Below, in pieces: positions 7,671-16,656 of a stretch of 64,000 nucleotides of DNA. The notes beneath the pieces are model-generated. The model did not search any database. It saw only the letters and a list, made by a program, of their open reading frames with translations, and was not told the origin of the DNA. The translations under genes were made by a program, and so were the position numbers. Each line of letters starts with the position of its first letter. Position 1 is the first letter of the stretch. Source of the stretch: Robiginitalea aestuariiviva (lineage in GTDB: Bacteria > Bacteroidota > Bacteroidia > Flavobacteriales > Flavobacteriaceae); assembly GCF_029537735.1 (NCBI RefSeq), contig NZ_JARPUQ010000002.1, forward strand, positions 860,240 through 924,239, written 5' to 3'.

Positions 7671-7958
7671 ATGGGAGAGAACGAGTCGGAGGATTTTTAC
7701 GCCCGCCTGCGGGAAGAACTGGAGAAATCCACCCAGTGGCCTTCGGATTACCTCTATAAATTCATCATCCCCACAGACCCGGAGAAGGAGCGCACTATCG
7801 GGGCGATCTTCGACAACACCGGGGCTGTAATCCAGACCAAAAAATCGCGGAACGGCAAGTACACCAGCCTGTCCATCACGGTAAACCTGCAAGGTCCGGA
7901 CCAGGTGATAGAGAAGTACAAGGCCGTGGGCAAAATTAAGGGGGTGATCTCCCTTTAA
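7671..7958 (+). CDS. DUF493 (YbeD-like) family protein
   Basis: This 95-residue protein has the DUF493 layout: an N-terminal helix, WPSDYLYKFIIPTDPEK, then SRNGKYTSLSITVNL and a C-terminal helix with VIEKYKAVGKIKGVISL. The fold is an ACT-like alpha/beta ferredoxin type. The known member YbeD of E. coli lies near lipoate genes, but no function is established. It is in the cytoplasm. It is followed 73 bp later by the DUF4290-murA group. Confidence 0.9.
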   Translation: MGENESEDFYARLREELEKSTQWPSDYLYKFIIPTDPEKERTIGAIFDNTGAVIQTKKSRNGKYTSLSITVNLQGPDQVIEKYKAVGKIKGVISL

Positions 7959-8031
7959 TGCGGTATTCTCGCCTTTTTTTGGTACTTTGCACGCGAAAGA
8001 TTGACTTCACTTCTTACTCAAACCATATTCA

Positions 8032-8706
8032 TTGGAAAGTACTTCTAACCCGGTTTATAACCTCGAATACAATACCGAACGCCCATATCTGCACATTCCC
8101 GAATACGGCCGCCATTTTCAGAAAATGGTAGATTACGCCACGTCGATAGAAGACCGGGAGGAACGCAACCGCATTGCAGGCGCCATCATCAGCTGTATGG
8201 GCAATATGCAACCCCACCTGCGCGATGTGCCGGACTTCCAGCACAAGCTTTGGGACCAGTTGTTTATCATGTCCGATTTTAAACTGGACGTGGACTCCCC
8301 GTATGACATCCCGAGCAAGGAGGTGCTGGCCCAGCGCCCGGAGCCCCTGGATTATCCCCAGAACCACCCCAAATACCGGTTTTACGGCAACAACATCAAA
8401 CGGATGATCGACCAGGCGGTGCAATGGGAAAAGGGCGACAAGCGGGACGGCCTGGAGTACGCCATTGCCAACCATATGAAGAAGTGTTACCTGAACTGGA
8501 ACAAGGATACTGTGGATGACCGGGTGATCTTCGAACACCTGCTGGAGCTGAGCGACGGGCAGATTGACCTGGCCTCAGACGGGGAGAACCTCACCGAAAG
8601 CGGGCAGTTCCTCAAGCAGATGAATGCCAAGTCCAACCGGAGTAGTTCCAAAAGCAACACGGGTAAGAAGGGCTCCCGCGGCGGACGCGGCAAAAAGCGG
8701 TATTGA
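8032..8706 (+). CDS. DUF4290 domain protein
   Basis: This 224-residue protein matches the Bacteroidota-specific DUF4290 family: LEYNTERPYLHIPEYGRHFQKM, IEDREERNRIAGAIISCMGNM, then LWDQLFIMSDFKLDVDSPYD. The tail is rich in Ser, Lys, Gly and Arg and is probably disordered and basic. The start is a TTG codon at 8032; no ATG lies before the conserved N-terminal segment, so an ATG start would remove the best conserved part. It is 4 bp from murA, so the two are probably co-transcribed. The function is unknown; the conserved link with murA suggests the envelope. Confidence 0.88.
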   Translation: MESTSNPVYNLEYNTERPYLHIPEYGRHFQKMVDYATSIEDREERNRIAGAIISCMGNMQPHLRDVPDFQHKLWDQLFIMSDFKLDVDSPYDIPSKEVLAQRPEPLDYPQNHPKYRFYGNNIKRMIDQAVQWEKGDKRDGLEYAIANHMKKCYLNWNKDTVDDRVIFEHLLELSDGQIDLASDGENLTESGQFLKQMNAKSNRSSSKSNTGKKGSRGGRGKKRY

Positions 8707-8710
8707 TCCC

Positions 8711-10018
8711 ATGGGAACATTCAGAATAGAAGGCGGGCATACCCTGAAAGGGGCCATTACCCCCCAGGGGGCTAAAAATGAGGCCCTTCAGATCCTTTGT
8801 GCGGTGCTGCTGACCCCGGAGCGGGTTACCATCCACAACATCCCGGACATTGTAGACGTCAACAAACTGATAGCCATCCTGGAAAACCTGGGCGTTAAGA
8901 TCCAGAAAAAGGGGAAGGGGTCCTATACCTTCAAGGCAGACGATATTAACCTGGAGTACCTCCGCAGCGAAGCTTTTAAGGTAGACGGACGGGCCCTCAG
9001 GGGTTCCATTATGCTGGTTGGTCCGCTGCTGGCGCGTTTTGGGCAGGGCTTTATCCCCAAGCCCGGGGGCGATAAGATTGGCCGCCGTCGCCTGGACACC
9101 CACTTCGAGGGCTTTATGAAGCTCGGGGCGCGGTTCCGGTACAATAAAGAAGAGCACTTTTACGGGGTAGAGGCAGACGGGCTGCAGGGCACCTACATGT
9201 TGCTGGACGAAGCCAGTGTTACCGGCACGGCCAACATTGTGATGGCTGCCGTAATGGCCGAAGGGACCACTACGATTTACAATGCTGCCTGCGAGCCTTA
9301 CCTGCAGCAGCTGTGCAAGATGCTCAACCGCATGGGGGCCAGGATTTCCGGGATAGGCTCGAACCTGCTCACCATTGAAGGGGTGGCGCAGCTTGGCGGC
9401 ACCGAGCACACCATGTTACCGGACATGATCGAGATCGGCAGCTGGGTAGGCCTGGCCGCCATGACCCAGAGCGAACTCACCATCAAAAACGTAAGCTGGG
9501 AGAACCTGGGGCTTATCCCGGGGACCTTTGCCAAACTGGGGATCACCCTGGAACGGCGCGGCGATGACATATTTATCCCGGCCCATACGGACGGGTATAC
9601 CATTCAGAACTACATTGACGGGTCTATCCTGACTATTGCGGATGCCCCCTGGCCGGGCCTGACCCCGGATCTGCTGAGCATTATCCTGGTGGTGGCTACC
9701 CAGGCCAATGGGGAGGTCCTTATCCACCAGAAAATGTTTGAAAGCAGGTTGTTCTTTGTGGATAAATTACTGGATATGGGGGCCAAGATCATTTTGTGCG
9801 ACCCGCACCGGGCCACCGTGATTGGCCACAACTTTCAGTCTACCCTGAAGGCGACCGTCATGACCTCGCCGGATATCCGGGCCGGGGTTTCTTTGCTGAT
9901 TGCCGCTCTTTCGGCCAAAGGCACGTCCACCATCCACAACATCGAGCAGATCGACCGCGGATACGAAGCCATCGATACCCGCCTGCAGGCGATAGGCGCC
10001 CACATCACCCGGGTATAG
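8711..10018 (+). CDS. murA: UDP-N-acetylglucosamine 1-carboxyvinyltransferase (Asp at the Cys position)
   Basis: This 435-residue EPSP-synthase-fold enzyme adds enolpyruvate to UDP-GlcNAc, the first committed step of peptidoglycan synthesis. It starts MGTFRIEGG and keeps GAKNEALQILCAVLLT (N-terminal Lys-Asn), LRGSIMLVGPLLARFG and the C-terminal LIAALSAKGTSTIHNIEQIDRGYE. In the mobile loop, where E. coli MurA has Cys115 in PGGCTIG, this protein has PGGDKIGRRRLD, with Asp121. Asp at this place is known to keep activity and give resistance to fosfomycin. It follows DUF4290 and overlaps nothing; a membrane protein gene follows 9 bp later. Confidence 0.95.
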   Translation: MGTFRIEGGHTLKGAITPQGAKNEALQILCAVLLTPERVTIHNIPDIVDVNKLIAILENLGVKIQKKGKGSYTFKADDINLEYLRSEAFKVDGRALRGSIMLVGPLLARFGQGFIPKPGGDKIGRRRLDTHFEGFMKLGARFRYNKEEHFYGVEADGLQGTYMLLDEASVTGTANIVMAAVMAEGTTTIYNAACEPYLQQLCKMLNRMGARISGIGSNLLTIEGVAQLGGTEHTMLPDMIEIGSWVGLAAMTQSELTIKNVSWENLGLIPGTFAKLGITLERRGDDIFIPAHTDGYTIQNYIDGSILTIADAPWPGLTPDLLSIILVVATQANGEVLIHQKMFESRLFFVDKLLDMGAKIILCDPHRATVIGHNFQSTLKATVMTSPDIRAGVSLLIAALSAKGTSTIHNIEQIDRGYEAIDTRLQAIGAHITRV

Positions 10019-10027
10019 TTTTTCAGG

Positions 10028-10477
10028 ATGAAATTGAAGTGGGCTACCCTGGCAATCTCCGGCATTTTATTGATGCTGTTTCTCCTGATGCTCCTGCTCC
10101 GGCCTGGCATCTTTATCCATGCCCTTGTTGAGGAACCTTTTATTCCCCTGGGTAACCTGTTGTTCTGGCTGGCCTTTATTGCCTTTCCGATTTTTCTGGA
10201 TGCCGCGAGCTTTAGCTTCAGGCAACCGGCTGCGGCCTGGGACAAATGGATTGCCAAAGGATTTCGGATAGCAGTTGTGTTGGCCGTATTGTGGTGGCCT
10301 GTTTCCTATGGGCTTTCCGGCAATTTTGCCAATACCTTCAGCCCCGGGCCGTCTTTCGTCGGGAGTGAACGCGCCGCAGGCATTTTCTGGGCATACAGCT
10401 ATGCCATGGTACTGCTGCCCGTTGCCCTTTGGCTCCTGAGAATGCTATTGGCCCTTCTGGGTAAGCCCCGCAAGTAA
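10028..10477 (+). CDS. Hypothetical integral membrane protein
   Basis: At 149 residues it has four probable membrane helices: residues about 7-25, 41-60, 80-97 and 120-143. A short loop with DAASFSFRQPAAAWDKW lies between the second and third. I do not recognise a family. It lies 9 bp after murA and is probably translated from the same message. The convergent pirin gene ends 2 bp later, without an obvious terminator between them. Confidence 0.7.
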   Translation: MKLKWATLAISGILLMLFLLMLLLRPGIFIHALVEEPFIPLGNLLFWLAFIAFPIFLDAASFSFRQPAAAWDKWIAKGFRIAVVLAVLWWPVSYGLSGNFANTFSPGPSFVGSERAAGIFWAYSYAMVLLPVALWLLRMLLALLGKPRK

Positions 10478-10479
10478 CG

Positions 10480-11469
10480 TTAGTCTTTTTCCACCTCGGT
10501 GCCGTCCGGGAAACGGGCAAAGCGCCCGCGGCCCGCTTCGTGCACCGGGTCCGGATGCCTCCAGGGCCACCCCCCGAAGCGGGTGGTGCGGAATTCATCC
10601 ATGGCCGCCTGAATCTCCTCCGGTTTGTTCATCACAAAGGGCCCGTATTTGGCTACGGGTTCGGCAATGGGTTTTCCCTGCAGCCACAACAGGCGCGCCG
10701 GGCTTTCTGATGCCTGTATCTCGGTTTCACCCACCTCCGGAATAGCTCCGTTACCGGCTTGCAATTCCGTATCGGCAACCCGAACCGGGCCGCCTTCAAA
10801 AAGATATACCCGACGCGCAACGCCCGCAGGTACTTCCGGCAGGGAGAATGATCCTCCGGCTTCCAGTTCAAGCAGGGCAATCACCACGTGGTTTTCGGCA
10901 TCTGATGCCCAGGAATCGGGAGGGGGGGCAGGGGCGTTTTGCCCTTGCAGGGACCCGGCTACCAGGCGGATGCGGGCCCCATCCTGGTCAACGATCGGCA
11001 CCTGGTCCTTCCACAGCATACTGAAATAGGGCGAAACCCGTTTGCTTTTGGCCGGGAGGTTCAGCCAGATCTGGAAGAGTTCCAGGGTATTGGGCCCGTC
11101 AGGGTTCAGCAGCGGGAACATCTCCGAATGCTGCAGGCCGGCCCCGGTAGTAATCCACTGCACATCGCCTTCCCCGAAACGGGCAGCGGCACCCAGGGAA
11201 TCCGCATGGTCGCAAAACCCGCGGGTTACGATGGTTACCGTTTCAAACCCGCAGTGCGGGTGGGAAGGGAAGCCGGGCACGGTTTGTCCGTGGTACATAC
11301 GCCACCCGTCCTTCAGGGTAAAATCATTGCCCAGGGGTCGCCCCGCCAGGGAAGCGGCCGGCCCCAGGTCGGTATTTCCGGCCGGGAATTTGTCCAGGTG
11401 GTGTACACAGAACAGAAAGGGGTCTGGGGTATCCCAGGGAAAGCCCAGGGGAAAGGTTTTGATGGCCAT
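10480..11469 (-). CDS. Pirin family protein
   Basis: With the ATG at 11469 this is a 329-residue two-cupin protein. The N-terminal cupin holds the metal site: FPSHPHCGFETVTIV (two His), then ITTGAGLQHSEMFP (His and Glu), as in pirin/YhaK quercetinase-type proteins. The second cupin runs from about residue 170. Pirins bind Fe and some show quercetin 2,3-dioxygenase activity; the actual substrate here is unknown. It lies 16 bp downstream of the secreted VOC gene and is probably co-transcribed with it. Confidence 0.92.
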   Translation of the reverse strand: MAIKTFPLGFPWDTPDPFLFCVHHLDKFPAGNTDLGPAASLAGRPLGNDFTLKDGWRMYHGQTVPGFPSHPHCGFETVTIVTRGFCDHADSLGAAARFGEGDVQWITTGAGLQHSEMFPLLNPDGPNTLELFQIWLNLPAKSKRVSPYFSMLWKDQVPIVDQDGARIRLVAGSLQGQNAPAPPPDSWASDAENHVVIALLELEAGGSFSLPEVPAGVARRVYLFEGGPVRVADTELQAGNGAIPEVGETEIQASESPARLLWLQGKPIAEPVAKYGPFVMNKPEEIQAAMDEFRTTRFGGWPWRHPDPVHEAGRGRFARFPDGTEVEKD

Positions 11470-11485
11470 AAAGTGATGTGTGCTT

Positions 11486-11935
11486 TTACAGGTGTTTGGC
11501 AGTATTGATTTCAATCCAGTTGTCCTCGGGGTCCCTCAGGTAGATTTGTCGGACGCCATCGGCGCGCAGGGTAACGGCGCCCTCTTTGCCCGGCCAGTCC
11601 CAATAAGGAACCTTTTCCCGTTCCAGGAAGGCGATAAACCCATCCAGGTCCTGCAGGGAGAGGCAGAGGTGCACGCTTTTGTTCTCGGTTTTAACCACCC
11701 TGTCCTTGCGGATCAGGTGGACCTGGGTGTTCCCCTGAACGCGAAACCACCGAAAATTCACGGTATCGCTTGGGTGGGGTATTTCCTCCAACCCCAGGAC
11801 GTGGGCGTAGTAATCCCCGGTTTTCTTAAGGTCCTCCACCACAAAGGAGTAGTGATCATAGGTAAAATCCCATTGTTGTGCCCGTACCCAACTGGTACAT
11901 AGCAAAAAGGCAAAGGCAAGTGTAAACGTCTTCAT
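11486..11935 (-). CDS. Secreted VOC (glyoxalase-fold) protein
   Basis: The protein (149 residues from the ATG at 11935; another ATG lies 6 bp upstream) starts with a signal peptide, MKTFTLAFAFLLCTSWVRAQ. One glyoxalase/bleomycin-resistance fold follows: YDHYSFVVEDLKKTGDYYAHVLGLEE, VHLIRK, HLCLSLQDLDGFIAFLE, and IYLRDPEDNWIEIN at the end. The His and Glu metal-ligand positions of VOC proteins are broadly present. It acts in the periplasm or outside; the substrate is unknown. It precedes the pirin gene by 16 bp. Confidence 0.85.
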   Translation of the reverse strand: MKTFTLAFAFLLCTSWVRAQQWDFTYDHYSFVVEDLKKTGDYYAHVLGLEEIPHPSDTVNFRWFRVQGNTQVHLIRKDRVVKTENKSVHLCLSLQDLDGFIAFLEREKVPYWDWPGKEGAVTLRADGVRQIYLRDPEDNWIEINTAKHL

Positions 11936-11977
11936 GGTCATTTATTTTGGTGTAAATGCCGGGATTTGGCAGTGGGA

Positions 11978-13411
11978 TTACTCGCTGTCCGGGATGGGGG
12001 GTGGCCCGTCCGGAATGATGGGTTCGTATTGTACATCTCCCTTACGCTCCACGTATTCCGCCTTTACCTGCTGCACCAGCTTGGGGTTTTCAAAGAGGTC
12101 GGCCATAGTCATCCCAAGGGCTTTGGCGGCATAGAGCATGCCCTTATGGCCAATGCTCATCCCCCCGCAGGCCACCACGGCCCAGGAGTGCCAGGGGGTA
12201 TCTTTGGGGGCGGTGGTTACCCCCAGGTTGATGTTGGCCACGTTCCAGCTTACGTCGCCCACATCCGTAGAGCCCCCGCCGGGGTGTTCCTTGGTGGCTT
12301 CCAGGGGGCGGATGCCGCTGTCCATCCCTACCTGCGGTTTGCCGGTGGCTTCCTGGATTTTCTTGGCAAAGGCCTGTTCCTCTTCCGTGTAGGTAATAGG
12401 GCCCAGCAGTTCCAGGTTATTCTGCATGGCTTCCCCCCCGGTACGGTTCACCAAAACTTCATAAATACCGGAAATCAGGGAAATCTTATAATCCACATTG
12501 GCCATAATGGCGGCCCCTTCGGCCATTTTCTGCACCTGTTCGTATACGGGCATCATCCCTTCCCGTTTGGTATCCCGTACCCGGACCCAAATCTTGGAGT
12601 AATCGGGAACTACGTTAACTACCTGGCCGCCGTCCTGGATGTGGTAGTGGATGCGCACCGTGGGTTTGATGTGTTCCCGGTAGTAATTGATCCCGGTGGT
12701 ATAGAGTTCCAGGGCATCCGATGCGCTGCGGCCGTTCCAGGGGTCGGCCGAGGCGTGTGCAGCCTGCCCGAAGAATTCCACCTTAAAATCCACCAGGGCC
12801 AGGGTACTCTGTACGTCGGCTTCGGTCTGGGCGGCAGGGTGCCAGCTCAGGTTCACATCCACATCGTCCCAGAGGCCCTCGCGGACCATCCAGATCTTCC
12901 CGAAGAATTTTTCCTCTGCCGGGGTGCCCATAAACTTAACGGTCCCGGAAATGCCTTCCTGCTGCATCCATTCCTTTACGGCAATGGCCGATGCCAGGCT
13001 GGCCGTCCCAAAGAGGTTGTGCCCGCATCCGTGCCCGGCAGCGCCCGGGTGAAGGGGTTCCTTGGTGGGCTGGGCTTTCTGGGAAATCCCCGGGAGGGCG
13101 TCAAATTCGCCCAGGACGGAGATCACGGGCTTCCCGCTGCCGTAGGTGGCCACAAAGGCCGTGGGCATACCTGCCACCCCGCGTTCTACGGTAAAGCCGT
13201 TGCGCTCGGCATAATCGGCCAGGATGCGGGAAGAGGTGCCTTCTTCGAAAGCGGTTTCCGCAGCGGCCCAGATGGAGTCGCTCACGCGGATGAGTTCCTG
13301 CTCATGGGCATCCACTGCCGCTACGATGGTTTTTTTAGCCCGGGTCATCTTTTGTGCCTGGGCGGCCATGCCCAAAGTCAGCAAGGCAGTCAGTAAGAGG
13401 GTCCTTTTCAT
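11978..13411 (-). CDS. Secreted M20-family amidohydrolase (AbgB-like)
   Basis: This 477-residue protein has a signal peptide (MKRTLLLTALLTLGMAAQAQ) and an M20D/AbgB-type peptidase body. The metal ligands can be seen: HGCGHN (Cys and His), GTPAEEKF (Glu), LSWHPA and PWHSWAV (His). A dimerisation domain lies in the middle, from about 185 to 300. Relatives split N-acyl or aminobenzoyl-amino acids such as p-aminobenzoyl-glutamate; the substrate here is not known. Location is periplasmic or secreted. It lies 36 bp upstream of the VOC gene on the same strand and may start this three-gene group. Confidence 0.9.
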   Translation of the reverse strand: MKRTLLLTALLTLGMAAQAQKMTRAKKTIVAAVDAHEQELIRVSDSIWAAAETAFEEGTSSRILADYAERNGFTVERGVAGMPTAFVATYGSGKPVISVLGEFDALPGISQKAQPTKEPLHPGAAGHGCGHNLFGTASLASAIAVKEWMQQEGISGTVKFMGTPAEEKFFGKIWMVREGLWDDVDVNLSWHPAAQTEADVQSTLALVDFKVEFFGQAAHASADPWNGRSASDALELYTTGINYYREHIKPTVRIHYHIQDGGQVVNVVPDYSKIWVRVRDTKREGMMPVYEQVQKMAEGAAIMANVDYKISLISGIYEVLVNRTGGEAMQNNLELLGPITYTEEEQAFAKKIQEATGKPQVGMDSGIRPLEATKEHPGGGSTDVGDVSWNVANINLGVTTAPKDTPWHSWAVVACGGMSIGHKGMLYAAKALGMTMADLFENPKLVQQVKAEYVERKGDVQYEPIIPDGPPPIPDSE

Positions 13412-13591
13412 ATGTGCGAAAAATAGTTGGTTTGGAGGTTAGGGGGCTCCGCGCCCCGAAGCCTTAAAGATACCAAAAAATGTATGGGGTGCCAGCCGGG
13501 GGGCTGCCGTTCATCGAAGGGGTTGCAATATCCTGGAATTTATACGTTTAAGTAGTGTATGCCGCCGGGTTGCGGCCCAAAACCTCTTTCT

Positions 13592-14650
13592 ATGAAAAGC
13601 CTTCGTCTTCTGGTCCTGATAGTCCTCACCGGGAGTTTGCTGCCCGGGTGCAGCGCCACCAACCGCCTGAGTATGACCGTTACAGAACCCGCGCCTGTGG
13701 CCCTGCCAGATGGGGTACAACGGGTGGGCCTGATCAACCGCTCCACGCCATCCGAAAAACGGGAAGGGCTGGCCCGGATCGATGCCGTTCTGTCGGCCGA
13801 AGGGATGCGCCTGGATTCCCTGGGGGCTGCCTCCGCCCTTAAGGGCCTGGCAGACCGGTTGCGGCTTTCCGGGCGATTTGAAGCCGTGGTGGTCCTGGAA
13901 GACCTGCCCGAAGTGGCTCGGGGCGGGACCCGGATGCCCGGGCCTCTCACCCCGGAGGAAATTCAAACCCTCTGCGTAACCCATGGCCTGGATGCTGTTT
14001 TCTCCCTGGCCTTTTACGATACGGATACCCAGGTTGGCCTGAGCCTGGGCATGATGGAGGTCCCCAACGAATTGGGGCTGCCGATACAGGTGCCGGCCCA
14101 CCGGATTCGCCTCAATACCCAGTTGCGCAACGGGTGGCGATTGTATATTCCGGGCGCCCCGGCAGCCGATGATGTGATGGTCTATTCGGATGGCTTCCAG
14201 GTAGGAGGGGAGGGGATCAACCCCGTAAAAGCCCTGGAATCAGTAGGCCTGCGCAATGAGCAGGTCATCGCCCGGTCCCGGCAGCTGGGGTACCAGCACG
14301 GAGGACGGCTGGAGCCCTCACGGGTACGCGTGGGGCGGGATTATTTCGTACGCGGTACGGATGCCTTTGCCCGGGGTAAGCGCCTGGCCCAAACCGGCGA
14401 CTGGGACGGGGCTGCCCAATTATGGGAGGGCGAAACCGCCCATCCCAAGGATAAGATTGCCGGCAGGGCGCATTACAATATGGCCATCATCAATGAGATT
14501 CATGGGGACCTGGACCGGGCTATCGATTGGGCCCGTGAAGCCTATGCTACCTATGGCACGCGCGAAGCCCTGCATTATCTGAGGGTATTGGAAAGGCGTC
14601 AGGCGCAACAGGCACAGCTGGAGCAAGACCTGACCCAGGCCGGCTGGTAA
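13592..14650 (+). CDS. Lipoprotein, DUF6340-like, with TPR-type C-terminus
   Basis: From the ATG at 13592 this is a 352-residue protein with a lipoprotein signal, MKSLRLLVLIVLTGSLLPGC (lipobox LPGC). The middle part (residues about 35-230) resembles the DUF6340 family of Bacteroidota lipoproteins. The last 100 residues form TPR-like helix pairs (GKRLAQTGDWDGAAQLWE, then GRAHYNMAIINEIHGDLD and AIDWAREAYATYG). It is probably anchored in the outer membrane, facing the periplasm. Function unknown. It ends directly against the convergent photolyase gene. Confidence 0.8.
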   Translation: MKSLRLLVLIVLTGSLLPGCSATNRLSMTVTEPAPVALPDGVQRVGLINRSTPSEKREGLARIDAVLSAEGMRLDSLGAASALKGLADRLRLSGRFEAVVVLEDLPEVARGGTRMPGPLTPEEIQTLCVTHGLDAVFSLAFYDTDTQVGLSLGMMEVPNELGLPIQVPAHRIRLNTQLRNGWRLYIPGAPAADDVMVYSDGFQVGGEGINPVKALESVGLRNEQVIARSRQLGYQHGGRLEPSRVRVGRDYFVRGTDAFARGKRLAQTGDWDGAAQLWEGETAHPKDKIAGRAHYNMAIINEIHGDLDRAIDWAREAYATYGTREALHYLRVLERRQAQQAQLEQDLTQAGW

Positions 14651-15955
14651 TTAGTCCAGGGCCGCTTTGTAGGTTTCCAGGCAGCGCTCCCGGGCGGCTT
14701 TATGGTCTACTATTTTTTCCGGATAGCGGTCGGTTCCGGCTTCCGGTACCCACTGCTCAATGTACCTGTGCCCTTTGTCGAATTTGTCTACCTGTGTCAT
14801 GGGGTTGAAGATTCGGAAATAGGGGGCCGCGTCTACCCCGCTGCCGGCAGCCCATTGCCAGTTGCCCACGTTACTCGCCATTTCATAATCCAGGAGTTTT
14901 TCGGCGAAATAGGCTTCGCCCCAGCGCCAGTCGATCAGCAGGTGTTTACACAGGAAGCTGGCCACCAGCATGCGCACCCGGTTATGCATATACCCGGTCT
15001 GGTTCAGTTGCCGCATGCCGGCATCTACCAGTAAATACCCGGTTTTTCCGGCCTTCCAGGCCTCAAATTCCTCGGTGTTGTTGCGCCAGCGGATGTTGTC
15101 GTAGGGCTTTTTAAAGGCCTCGTGTACCGTGCGGGGAAAATGCCAGAGGATCTGCATAAAAAACTCCCTCCAGATCAGCTCTTCCCAGAAGGTTTCGTTC
15201 TCGGGTTTCAGCGCCTCGCCCACGGCCTGTCGCACGGAAACCGTCCCGAAGCGCAGGTGGGGCCCCAGGTGGGAGGTGCCGTCCCGGGCCGGGAAATTCC
15301 GGGTGTCTTCATAGTCCCGCACCAGGGTTTTCCCCAGGTTGAAATCGGGAACCCGGATGTCCGTCGGTTGGAAGCCCATATCTTCCAGAGCAGGTGTGGG
15401 GGCAGGGACTGCGTTTGCCAGGTTGCCCAGCAGGGTTTCAGAGGCATAGTGCATCTGCGGTGTTTTCTCCCTGAATCGGGCCTTCCACTTCCGCATATAC
15501 GGGGTATATACCACATAGGGGTCCCCATCGTCCTTGACCACTTCGTCTTTGGCGAAGATCACCTGGTCTTTAAAGCAGTAAAAAGGAATGTCTTTTTCTG
15601 CAAGCCATTTGCCCATTTCCTGGTCCCGTTCCCGGGCATAGGGCTCATAATCTTCATTGGTATACACCCCCTGAATGTCCCACGCGCCAAACAGCTGTTC
15701 AAAGGCCGCTTTGGGGTGGGCGTGGATCACCTGCAGGGTACTCTGATGTTGGTCTTCCAGGATTTTTTTCAGCTTCCCCAGCCGCTCCCAAATAAACTGG
15801 ACCCGGGCGTCCGCCCCGGGCAGTTCGTCCAGAATATTGGGATCGAAGATAAAAACGGGTAGGACGGGATAATCGCCCCTGAGGGCTTCCCATAATCCCC
15901 GGTTATCCTCAAGCCTCAGGTCCCTTCGGAACCAAAACACATGGACCTTCTTCAT
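14651..15955 (-). CDS. phrB: Deoxyribodipyrimidine photolyase / cryptochrome family protein
   Basis: This 434-residue protein has the N-terminal Rossmann antenna domain (MKKVHVFWFRRDLRLEDN) and the C-terminal FAD domain with FWEELIWREFFMQILWHFP, AGKTGYLLVDAGMRQLNQTGYMHNRVRM and NVGNWQWAAGSGVDAAPYFRIFNP, the typical class I CPD photolyase segments. It repairs UV-made cyclobutane dimers with blue light. It is the last gene of a tight SRPBCC-SDR-photolyase operon (gap of 3 bp to the SDR). Confidence 0.94.
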   Translation of the reverse strand: MKKVHVFWFRRDLRLEDNRGLWEALRGDYPVLPVFIFDPNILDELPGADARVQFIWERLGKLKKILEDQHQSTLQVIHAHPKAAFEQLFGAWDIQGVYTNEDYEPYARERDQEMGKWLAEKDIPFYCFKDQVIFAKDEVVKDDGDPYVVYTPYMRKWKARFREKTPQMHYASETLLGNLANAVPAPTPALEDMGFQPTDIRVPDFNLGKTLVRDYEDTRNFPARDGTSHLGPHLRFGTVSVRQAVGEALKPENETFWEELIWREFFMQILWHFPRTVHEAFKKPYDNIRWRNNTEEFEAWKAGKTGYLLVDAGMRQLNQTGYMHNRVRMLVASFLCKHLLIDWRWGEAYFAEKLLDYEMASNVGNWQWAAGSGVDAAPYFRIFNPMTQVDKFDKGHRYIEQWVPEAGTDRYPEKIVDHKAARERCLETYKAALD

Positions 15956-15958
15956 GGC

Positions 15959-16651
15959 TCAGGAGATATTCAGGCTGGAAATACCGCCGTCTACGCCCAT
16001 TACCTGCCCGGTAACCCACCCGCTTTGGTCGGAGAGCAGGAAGGCGGCCATGGCTGCAATGTCTTCGGGTTTGCCCACCCGCTTCAGGGGGTGGCGCTCG
16101 GCCATTTTCTCCTGTTTGGTTTCATTGTTGAGCAGGCGGGAGGCCAGGGGGGTATCTACCAGTGATGGTGCTACTACGTTTACCCGGATTTTGGGCGCGT
16201 ATTCGGCCGCCAGGGCACGGGCGAAGCCTTCGATGGCTCCTTTAGCGGCGGCCACGCTGGTATGAAATGGCATTCCGCTGCCCACGGCCACCGTCGAAAA
16301 GAAGACCAGGCTGCTCCCATCCGCCATACGGGGAAGGAAGGCTTTCAGGGTGCGCAGCAGGCCGGTAAAGTTCAGGTCCAGGTCTTCCTGGAAGGTCTCC
16401 ACACTCAGCATTTTAAAGGGCTTCAGGTTTATGCTCCCGGGGCAATAAACCAGCCCATGCAAGGCTTCCGGCAGGCCTTCGGGGGGCGTGAAGGCGTCGG
16501 TCACGTCCAGGGGGAAATGCGGGATGCCCATTTCGGACAACAGCCCGGGCTGGCGGGATACCGCATATACGTTATGGGTAGGGTGCAATTGCCGGGCCAG
16601 CTCCAGGCCAATGCCGGAGGAGGCTCCCACAATAAGGATATTCTTTTTCAT
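15959..16651 (-). CDS. SDR-like protein with Val at the catalytic Tyr
   Basis: From the ATG at 16651 this is a 230-residue Rossmann protein: MKKNILIVGASSGIGLELA (TGxxxGxG-like GASSGIG), a Ser-rich segment FFSTVAVGSG, and DGGISSLNIS at the end. In place of Tyr-x-x-x-Lys it reads VAAAK (Val133, Lys137), with HTS just before it. The usual SDR Tyr is therefore missing, so a normal oxidoreductase reaction is doubtful. It lies between SRPBCC (gap of 5 bp) and photolyase (gap of 3 bp). The conserved arrangement suggests a role in light or UV response, possibly pigment or cofactor handling. Confidence 0.88.
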   Translation of the reverse strand: MKKNILIVGASSGIGLELARQLHPTHNVYAVSRQPGLLSEMGIPHFPLDVTDAFTPPEGLPEALHGLVYCPGSINLKPFKMLSVETFQEDLDLNFTGLLRTLKAFLPRMADGSSLVFFSTVAVGSGMPFHTSVAAAKGAIEGFARALAAEYAPKIRVNVVAPSLVDTPLASRLLNNETKQEKMAERHPLKRVGKPEDIAAMAAFLLSDQSGWVTGQVMGVDGGISSLNIS

Positions 16652-16656
16652 AGGGA

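Noticed and set aside
11966-13396. Long open frame opposite the M20 amidohydrolase (about 476 residues)
   Set aside because: Gly/His/Phe-rich composition typical of an antisense frame; the real gene on the other strand has signal peptide and metal ligands.
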